Assembly: GCA_008973525.1 (NCBI GenBank)
Contig: WACJ01000480.1
Coordinates: 1 to 64,000 of the forward strand
From: Stenopsyche tienmushanensis
Taxonomy: Eukaryota > Arthropoda > Insecta > Trichoptera > Stenopsychidae
Direction of reading: 5' to 3'
DNA length: 64,000 nucleotides
The notes beneath the pieces are model-generated. The model was not told the DNA's origin and ran no database searches. It worked only from the letters and a program-made list of their open reading frames with translations. Position numbers and translations under genes: made by a program. Position 1 is the first letter of the stretch. Each line of letters begins with the position of its first letter. Positions 56,301 through 64,000 of the stretch are shown here, piece after piece.

Positions 56301-58523
56301 ACTTTTTTTTTCTACGCAAACTGTCCTCTTCCATATCGTGGACCCCGAAGATTCGTAAAATTTGAGTTGCTTATTTTTTCTTCTAACCTTGTCCATCGTG
56401 TTCAGGCTTCTTAAATACCTATAAATAATCTATATTTGCAAAAATCTAAGCACTTTTTTTTTCTACACAAACAGTCCTCGTCCATATCGTGGACCCCGGG
56501 GATTCGTAAAATTTGAGTTGCTTATTTTTTCTTCTAACCTTGTCCATCGTGTTCAGGCTTCTTAAATACCTATAAATAATCTATATTTGCAAAAATCTAA
56601 GCACTTTTTTTTTCTACGCAAACTGTCTTCTTCCATATCGTGGACCCCGAAGATTCGTAAAATTTGAGTTGCTTATTTTTTCTTCTAACCTTGTCCATCG
56701 TGTTCAGGCTTCTTAAATACCTATATATAATCTATATTTGCAAAAATCTAAGCACTTTTTTTTTCGACGCAAACAGTCCTCTTCCATATCATGGACCCCG
56801 AGGATTCGTAATATTTGAGTTGCTTATTTTTTCTTCTAACCTTGTCCATCGTGTTCAGGCTTCTTAAATACCTATAAATAATCTATATTTGCAAAAATCT
56901 AAGCACTTTTTTTTCTACGCAAACTGTCTTCTTCCATATCGTGGACCCCGAAGATTCGTAAAATTTGAGTTGCTTATTTTTTCTTCTAACCTTGTCCATC
57001 GTGTTCAGGCTTCTTAAATACCTATAAATAATCTATATTTGCAAAAATCTAAGCACTTTTTTTTTCTACGCAAACTGTCTTCTTCCATATCGTGGACCCC
57101 GAAGATTCGTAAAATTTGAGTTGCTTATTTTTTCTTCTAACCTTGTCCATCGTGTTCAGGCTTCTTAAATACCTATAAATAATCTATATTTGCAAAAATC
57201 TAAGCACTTTTTTTTTCTACGCAAACTGTCTTCTTCCATATCGTGGACCCCGAAGATTCGTAAAATTTGAGTTGCTTATTTTTTCTTCTAACCTTGTCCA
57301 TCGTGTTCAGGCTTCTTAAATACCTATAAATAATCTATATTTGCAAAAATCTAAGCACTTTTTTTTTCTACGCAAACTGTCTTCTTCCATATCGTGGACC
57401 CCGAAGATTCGTAAAATTTGAGTTGCTTATTTTTTCTTCTAACCTTGTCCATCGTGTTCAGGCTTCTTAAATACCTATAAATAATCTATATTTGCAAAAA
57501 TCTAAGCACTTTTTTTTTCTACGCAAACAGTCCTCTTCCATATCATGGACCCCGAGGATTCGTAATATTTGAGTTGCTTATTTTTTCTTCTAACCTTGTC
57601 CATCGTGTTCAGGCTTCTTAAATACCTATATATAATCTAAATTTGCAAAAATCTAAGCACTTTTTTTTTCTACGCAAACTGTCTTCTTCCATATCGTGGA
57701 CCCCGAAGATTCGTAAAATTTGAGTTGCTTATTTTTTCTTCTAACCTTGTCCATCGTGTTCAGGCTTCTTAAATACCTATATATAATCTAAATTTGCAAA
57801 AATCTAAGCACTTTTTTTTTCTACGCAAACTGTCTTCTTCCATATCGTGGACCCCGAGGATTCGTAATATTTGAGTTGCTTATTTTTTCCTCTAACCTTG
57901 TCCATCGTGTTCAGGCTTCTTAAATACCTATAAATAATCTATATTTGCAAAAATCTAAGCACTTTTTTTTTCGACGCAAACTGTCTTCTTCCATATCGTG
58001 GACCCCGAAGATTCGTAAAATTTGAGTTGCTTATTTTTTCTTCTAACCTTGTCCATCGTGTTCAGGCTTCTTAAATACCTATAAATAATCTATATTTGCA
58101 AAAATCTAAGCACTTTTTTTTTCTACGCAAACTGTCTTCTTCCATATCGTGGACCCCGAAGATTCGTAAAATTTGAGTTGCTTATTTTTTCTTCTAACCT
58201 TGTCCATCGTGTTCAGGCTTCTTAAATACCTATAAATAATCTATATTTGCAAAAATCTAAGCACTTTTTTTTTCTACGCAAACTGTCTTCTTCCATATCG
58301 TGGACCCCGAAGATTCGTAAAATTTGAGTTGCTTATTTTTTCTTCTAACCTTGTCCATCGTGTTCAGGCTTCTTAAATACCTATAAATAATCTATATTTG
58401 CAAAAATCTAAGCACTTTTTTTTTCTACGCAAACTGTCTTCTTCCATATCGTGGACCCCGAAGATTCGTAAAATTTGAGTTGCTTATTTTTTCTTCTAAC
58501 CTTGTCCATCGTGTTCAGGCTTC
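53319..58523. repeat. 151-bp satellite array, segment 3 (about 34.5 monomers)
   Basis: The longest uninterrupted block. Diagnostic variants recur at multiples of the monomer: the CGTATTCAGG variant at 53531 and 55643 (about 14 monomers apart), and a paired TATATATAATCTATA/CGACGCAAACAG variant with successive spacings near 8, 6 and 4 monomers. This indicates higher-order structure with nested duplications. Open frames of 67 codons here are by-products of the repeat. Confidence 0.96.
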
Positions 58524-60574
58524 TTTTTTTTTTTTTTTAATTTATTTTTGTTGGAGGTTGTGACCTTAGGGCCAATGCCTCCCTGATTGTACATGGTTGG
58601 TCATTAATGACCACAATTGTTATTATTTACATTATTTTGAAAAAGCTATATAATACAGCGTCTTAAAGATACAATAGAAAATATATACAAAAAAAGATTA
58701 TACAAATAAAATATAAAAATGAAATATTAAAAGAATAAAACATGCATGTAAAGAATATATAAAAATAAAATAAAGTAATAAAAATAAAAACATATGTAAA
58801 GATAATAATAAAAGATTTAAAGATAACATTATTTTGGAATTTTGATACGTAGTTTAGACTAACCGATATCCTTTTTTGGGTATCGGAATCTGCGTATGTT
58901 CCTTGTGACCTTAACACCAAGTATCGCCTTCGGGCGGCGATTCAAGCTGCTCGAGTAGGAAGATAGGGAATTTATGATGGGATTTGGTACCTTTTTTAGG
59001 GAATCAAAGAAATTGGTAGAAAGGTACTCAATGTGATCTTTGATGGGAGGGATGTTTGCTTCGTATTGAAGTTGGGAGTTCCGGAGATACCAGGGAGCTC
59101 CAAACGCTCGTCTTATAGCAATGCTTTGTAATGTTTTCAATTTGCGATTGTCGCTCTGCCGGTATCCCCAGACTGGAGAGGCGTAGGTCATGATGGGACG
59201 TATGAGGGATTTGTATAAGAGCAATTTGTTCCTGATGGACAACTTGCTCTTAATACATAGGATGGGCTTTAAGGCGGCTAAGGCTCCGCGAGCTTTTTTG
59301 GTGACACTGTCAATGTGCGGAGCCCAAGTGAGTCTTGAGTCGAAAATTGCTCCGAGGTATTTGGTCTGTTTGACCCATGGGATGGTTCCTGATGGGAGGG
59401 TGAGAGGAATTTGATGGGATTTTTTCTTCTTCGACAACCCCATGGCGAACAGCACCGCCGCGCTCTTTTTGGCATTTACCGTTATTCTCCACCTAGAGTT
59501 CCAGACGCTTAGCAAGTCTAATTGAGATTGCAAGCGCCTGCAAATCAAGTTCATATCGGTCGACTGCGACATTATGGCGGTGTCGTCCGCGTAGAGAGCG
59601 ATCGAATCAGAAGGATGATCGGATTTGGGAATATCGCTGGTGTATATGGAAAATAATATAGGGGCGAGAATGGATCCTTGGGGGACACCCGCGGATATGG
59701 GACGGATATTTGAAAGGATGGAGACATTTTTGGCGCGAAAAGAACGTTCGGAGAGGTAACTATCAATTATGCGGATTGTGGAGTCGCGGAATCCGGCGGA
59801 GAGGAGTTTGTACAGCAGTCCTTCGTGCCAGACCTTATCGAAGGCTTTGGCTACGTCTAGGAAGACGATACCCGTACCCATTTTCGTCTCCATGCCCTCG
59901 TGTATGAATTCGGTGACACGGAGGAGCTGGTGTACGGAGGAGTGAGCCCTGCGGAAGCCGAATTGTTCGCAGGGGAGGACATTGAGGGATTTTGCTTCAG
60001 ATTCAATGCGTGACAGAATTGTAGCTTCGAGGATTTTGCCTGGAATGGACAACAGACTAATGGGTCGGTAGGAGGTTGGATCATAATCACACGAATGTGG
60101 CTTGCGTATAAAAATTGTATTGGCAGTCTTCCAGCTGGTCGGGAAGTGATTAAATCGTAGGCAAGAGTTGATTATCCTAAGCAGTGCGGAGAAGCCGGTA
60201 TTGGGGAGAAGTTTAACTGCTAAAGGGGGAATATTATCTGGGCCAGGGGATTTTTTATTATTTAGTGTTTTTATAAATCGCGCAAGCTCCCCGGGGGAGG
60301 AATAAGGAATTTGTGTAGATAGAGGGGAGAATCGGAAGGAGCGAACCGTCTCGTAGACGACACGATCAGTATCCGGGTCTGTCGGCGAATCTAGTGGTGA
60401 GCACTGCGCTTGCAGACTATCCGCGAAGACGTTCGCAATGTCTTGCTCAGAGTAAACAAAGTTACCTTGCGGATCTTTGAGAGGAGCAATTTTGCTATGT
60501 GGTCTTTTGAGGGACTTAGCGAGTTTCCAGATGGAGTTGTCTTGGGTGGACAATCGGGAGATTTTTTTATCCCA
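58524..60574 (-). mobile_element. jockey-clade LINE, 5'-truncated, copy 2
   Basis: The same element as 50043-52094, displaced by 8,480 bp, with the same truncation point and the same TSD TCAGGCTTC (58515-58523, 60575-60583). The only difference I noticed is one T fewer in the tail (T15). Identical junctions mean it arose by duplication of the region, not by a second insertion. Confidence 0.95.
58859..60574 (-). CDS. LINE ORF2 fragment: reverse transcriptase (copy 2)
   Basis: Translation is identical to copy 1 over its full length, with all catalytic motifs (FLDVAKAFD, YADD) and no stop or frameshift. Identity over 571 codons, without even silent differences that I could spot, points to a recent duplication or to gene conversion within the array. 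Confidence 0.92.
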   Translation of the reverse strand, partial: WDKKISRLSTQDNSIWKLAKSLKRPHSKIAPLKDPQGNFVYSEQDIANVFADSLQAQCSPLDSPTDPDTDRVVYETVRSFRFSPLSTQIPYSSPGELARFIKTLNNKKSPGPDNIPPLAVKLLPNTGFSALLRIINSCLRFNHFPTSWKTANTIFIRKPHSCDYDPTSYRPISLLSIPGKILEATILSRIESEAKSLNVLPCEQFGFRRAHSSVHQLLRVTEFIHEGMETKMGTGIVFLDVAKAFDKVWHEGLLYKLLSAGFRDSTIRIIDSYLSERSFRAKNVSILSNIRPISAGVPQGSILAPILFSIYTSDIPKSDHPSDSIALYADDTAIMSQSTDMNLICRRLQSQLDLLSVWNSRWRITVNAKKSAAVLFAMGLSKKKKSHQIPLTLPSGTIPWVKQTKYLGAIFDSRLTWAPHIDSVTKKARGALAALKPILCIKSKLSIRNKLLLYKSLIRPIMTYASPVWGYRQSDNRKLKTLQSIAIRRAFGAPWYLRNSQLQYEANIPPIKDHIEYLSTNFFDSLKKVPNPIINSLSSYSSSLNRRPKAILGVKVTRNIRRFRYPKKDIG

Positions 60575-61116
60575 TCAGGCTTCTTAAATACCTATAAATA
60601 ATCTATATTTGCAAAAATCTAAGCACTTTTTTTTTCGACGCAAACAGTCCTCTTCCATATCATGGACCCCGAGGATTCGTAATATTTGAGTTGCTTATTT
60701 TTTCTTCTAACCTTGTCCATCGTGTTCAGGCTTCTTAAATACCTATATATAATCTAAATTTGCAAAAATCTAAGCACTTTTTTTTTCTACGCAAACTGTC
60801 CTCTTCCATATCGTGGACCCCGAGGATTCGTAATATTTGAGTTGCTTATTTTTTCCTCTAACCTTGTCCATCGTGTTCAGGCTTCTTAAATACCTATAAA
60901 TAATCTATATTTGCAAATATCTAAGCACTTTTTTTTTCGACGCAAACTGTCTTCTTCCATATCGTGGACCCCGAAGATTCGTAAAATTTGAGTTGCTTAT
61001 TTTTTCTTCTAGCCTTGTCCATCGTGTTCAGGCTTCTTAAATACCTATATATAATCTAAATTTGCAAATATCTAAGCACTTTTTTTTTCGACGCAAACAG
61101 TCCTCTTCCATATCGT
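60575..61116. repeat. 151-bp satellite array, segment 4
   Basis: Counterpart of 52095-52636 at the 8,480-bp offset, about 3.6 monomers, again with TTCTAGCCTTGTCC just before the LTR. Confidence 0.95.
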
Positions 61117-61798
61117 TGTAATGATCTTGTTTTGTAGGCAGGTTGATTTCCTCGTTGGTGTAAGCTTGTAGCTGATATCTTCTTGTAATTTAAACGAAGT
61201 TCTATTGTATATATTTTATTGTAGATTTAAATGGCACAGTAATATAATAGTACACATTTAAAGATGATGGTGACGAGAGGTGAGTCCAGAGGAAAGATAA
61301 AGAGTATCCTCCAGGACTATCCTCGAGAAGTTACATGATGAAAATGTAACGATATAAATTGACTCAACAGTCAATGAAGCAATTTAATGCTCTGCTCGCA
61401 AGAATAATCGAAGAATGAATCCTTCTTGTACCGTCGAGGCACCGACTATTTAAACAGTAAAAGTGTCTATTTGCAAGTATGGGCACGTGTCAATTTTACA
61501 ATAGGAAATAACAAGTCTGACGTAATTAGGCGTAAGCAATTTCATTATTACGAAATATAATTAATATGCAAAGATATGCAGTTCTGGAAAAATATAAGTA
61601 TTTGTATGAAAAATACGTTACGATATATGAAGTTAAGAATCATCAAATATTGAGCACGTGCCAGAAATACGACTGGTAAGCAAAATATTGACACGCGCCA
61701 GAATTGTTATGAAATATAAATATTAAGCAAAATTGACGGAGTGCATTGTAATTAAAAAGAGAGCTGGAACAGCTATGCAAAAATTCAGGGACATAACA
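61117..61798 (-). mobile_element. solo LTR, copy 2
   Basis: Same 682-bp LTR with the same TCGT flanks as copy 1, at the 8,480-bp offset. No differences were noticed. Confidence 0.88.
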
Positions 61799-62556
61799 TC
61801 GTGGACCCCGAGGATTCGTAATATTTGAGTTGCTTATTTTTTCCTCTAACCTTGTCCATCGTGTTCAGGCTTCTTAAATACCTATATATAATCTAAATTT
61901 GCAAATATCTAAGCACTTTTTTTTTCGACGCAAACAGTCCTCTTCCATATCATGGACCCCGAGGATTCGTAATATTTGAGTTGCTTATTTTTTCCTCTAA
62001 CCTTGTCCATCGTGTTCAGGCTTCTTAAATACCTATAAATAATCTATATTTGCAAAAATCTAAGCACTTTTTTTTCTACGCAAACAGTCCTCTTCCATAT
62101 CGTGGACCCCGAAGATTCGTAAAATTTGAGTTGCTTATTTTTTCTTCTAACCTTGTCCATCGTGTTCAGGCTTCTTAAATACCTATAAATAATCTATATT
62201 TGCAAAAATCTAAGCACTTTTTTTTTCTACGCAAACTGTCTTCTTCCATATCGTGGACCCCGAAGATTCGTAAAATTTGAGTTGCTTATTTTTTCTTCTA
62301 ACCTTGTCCATCGTGTTCAGGCTTCTTAAATACCTATAAATAATCTATATTTGCAAAAATCTAAGCACTTTTTTTTTCTACGCAAACTGTCTTCTTCCAT
62401 ATCGTGGACCCCGAAGATTCGTAAAATTTGAGTTGCTTATTTTTTCTTCTAGCCTTGTCCATCGTGTTCAGGCTTCTTAAATACCTATATATAATCTAAA
62501 TTTGCAAATATCTAAGCACTTTTTTTTTCGACGCAAACAGTCCTCTTCCATATCGT
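61799..62556. repeat. 151-bp satellite array, segment 5 (5 monomers)
   Basis: 758 bp between two identical LTRs. It begins like the post-LTR satellite and ends in the pre-LTR variant monomer (TTCTAGCCTTGTCC at about 62448), so a crossover between the two flanks of the LTR explains it. Confidence 0.94.
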
Positions 62557-63238
62557 TGTAATGATCTTGTTTTGTAGGCAGGTTGATTTCCTCGTTGGTG
62601 TAAGCTTGTAGCTGATATCTTCTTGTAATTTAAACGAAGTTCTATTGTATATATTTTATTGTAGATTTAAATGGCACAGTAATATAATAGTACACATTTA
62701 AAGATGATGGTGACGAGAGGTGAGTCCAGAGGAAAGATAAAGAGTATCCTCCAGGACTATCCTCGAGAAGTTACATGATGAAAATGTAACGATATAAATT
62801 GACTCAACAGTCAATGAAGCAATTTAATGCTCTGCTCGCAAGAATAATCGAAGAATGAATCCTTCTTGTACCGTCGAGGCACCGACTATTTAAACAGTAA
62901 AAGTGTCTATTTGCAAGTATGGGCACGTGTCAATTTTACAATAGGAAATAACAAGTCTGACGTAATTAGGCGTAAGCAATTTCATTATTACGAAATATAA
63001 TTAATATGCAAAGATATGCAGTTCTGGAAAAATATAAGTATTTGTATGAAAAATACGTTACGATATATGAAGTTAAGAATCATCAAATATTGAGCACGTG
63101 CCAGAAATACGACTGGTAAGCAAAATATTGACACGCGCCAGAATTGTTATGAAATATAAATATTAAGCAAAATTGACGGAGTGCATTGTAATTAAAAAGA
63201 GAGCTGGAACAGCTATGCAAAAATTCAGGGACATAACA
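62557..63238 (-). mobile_element. solo LTR, copy 3
   Basis: Same 682-bp LTR and TCGT flanks, 1,440 bp after copy 2 in the same orientation. It looks like two LTRs of one provirus, but the DNA between them is satellite and not retroviral coding sequence, so it is a tandem duplication of solo LTR plus satellite. Confidence 0.88.
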
Positions 63239-64000
63239 TCGTGGACCCCGAGGATTCGTAATATTTGAGTTGCTTATTTTTTCCTCTAACCTTGTCCATC
63301 GTGTTCAGGCTTCTTAAATACCTATATATAATCTAAATTTGCAAATATCTAAGCACTTTTTTTTTCGACGCAAACAGTCCTCTTCCATATCATGGACCCC
63401 GAGGATTCGTAATATTTGAGTTGCTTATTTTTTCCTCTAACCTTGTCCATCGTATTCAGGCTTCTTAAATACCTATAAATAATCTATATTTGCAAAAATC
63501 TAAGCACTTTTTTTTCTACGCAAACAGTCCTCTTCCATATCGTGGACCCCGAAGATTCGTAAAATTTGAGTTGCTTATTTTTTCTTCTAACCTTGTCCAT
63601 CGTGTTCAGGCTTCTTAAATACCTATAAATAATCTATATTTGCAAAAATCTAAGCACTTTTTTTTCTACGCAAACTGTCTTCTTCCATATCGTGGACCCC
63701 GAAGATTCGTAAAATTTGAGTTGCTTATTTTTTCTTCTAACCTTGTCCATCGTGTTCAGGCTTCTTAAATACCTATAAATAATCTATATTTGCAAAAATC
63801 TAAGCACTTTTTTTTTCTACGCAAACTGTCTTCTTCCATATCGTGGACCCCGAAGATTCGTAAAATTTGAGTTGCTTATTTTTTCTTCTAACCTTGTCCA
63901 TCGTGTTCAGGCTTCTTAAATACCTATATATAATCTATATTTGCAAAAATCTAAGCACTTTTTTTTTCGACGCAAACAGTCCTCTTCCATATCATGGACC
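63239..64000. repeat. 151-bp satellite array, segment 6, continues beyond window
   Basis: About five monomers, cut by the window edge. The variant order (CGTATTCAGG at 63451, TATATATAATCTATA/CGACGCAAACAG at about 63915) matches the satellite after LTR copy 1 (53319-54080), not that after copy 2. Confidence 0.95.

Noticed and set aside
53948..56867. Four near-identical 67-codon frames (53948, 55155, 56060, 56664)
   Set aside because: They fall at multiples of the 151-bp monomer and are by-products of satellite variants; 151 is not a multiple of three and the frames do not continue through the array.
61117..63238. A complete LTR retrotransposon bounded by two LTRs
   Set aside because: The 758 bp between the LTRs are satellite monomers, with no primer-binding site or coding sequence.
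48312..64000. CRISPR array
   Set aside because: The 151-bp units are contiguous head-to-tail repeats without unique spacers, in a eukaryotic context.

Overview
The window is AT-rich eukaryotic DNA, most probably from an insect or another arthropod. The evidence is the transposon content (mariner, hAT including a ZBED5-like type, piggyBac-like, Helitron-like and pogo/Tigger-like elements, a jockey-type LINE, a solo LTR) and one gene with short GT-AG introns. I cannot name the species. Nothing bacterial is present, and most short open frames are chance or transposon-derived.

Positions 1-38,900 are a graveyard of small, mostly non-autonomous DNA transposons between stretches I do not recognise. 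Several copies are delimited to the base by target-site duplications: a hAT MITE at 2229-2555 (8-bp AATTATGT), a 1.08-kb hAT-like element at 6204-7287 (8-bp GATTTATT), a piggyBac-like element at 3846-4383 (TTAA) and a mariner MITE at 11678-11927 (TA). Two hAT-type families dominate. hAT-A carries a conserved internal hairpin and is present about 13 times. hAT-B carries a CCGGTAGGGAA block and, in two copies, a fragment of hAT C-terminal dimerisation domain.

Positions 38,903-42,727 (minus strand) hold the only convincing host-like gene. It has four exons joined by three GT-AG introns that all keep frame, and encodes a predicted 320-residue protein I cannot assign to a family. Intron 1 has received an 864-bp mariner derivative, intron 2 is filled with transposon fragments, and exon 2 holds an in-frame 27-bp minisatellite.

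From about 48,312 to the right edge the window is a tandem array of a 151-bp satellite, about 63 monomers and about 9.5 kb of satellite. Into it were inserted a 5'-truncated jockey-clade LINE with an intact reverse-transcriptase reading frame and a 682-bp solo LTR. The satellite then amplified with these insertions inside: the LINE appears twice with identical ORF translation, 8,480 bp apart, and the LTR three times, always with the same target-site duplication. The array runs off the end. This looks like pericentromeric, centromeric or sex-chromosome heterochromatin, but the location is inference.
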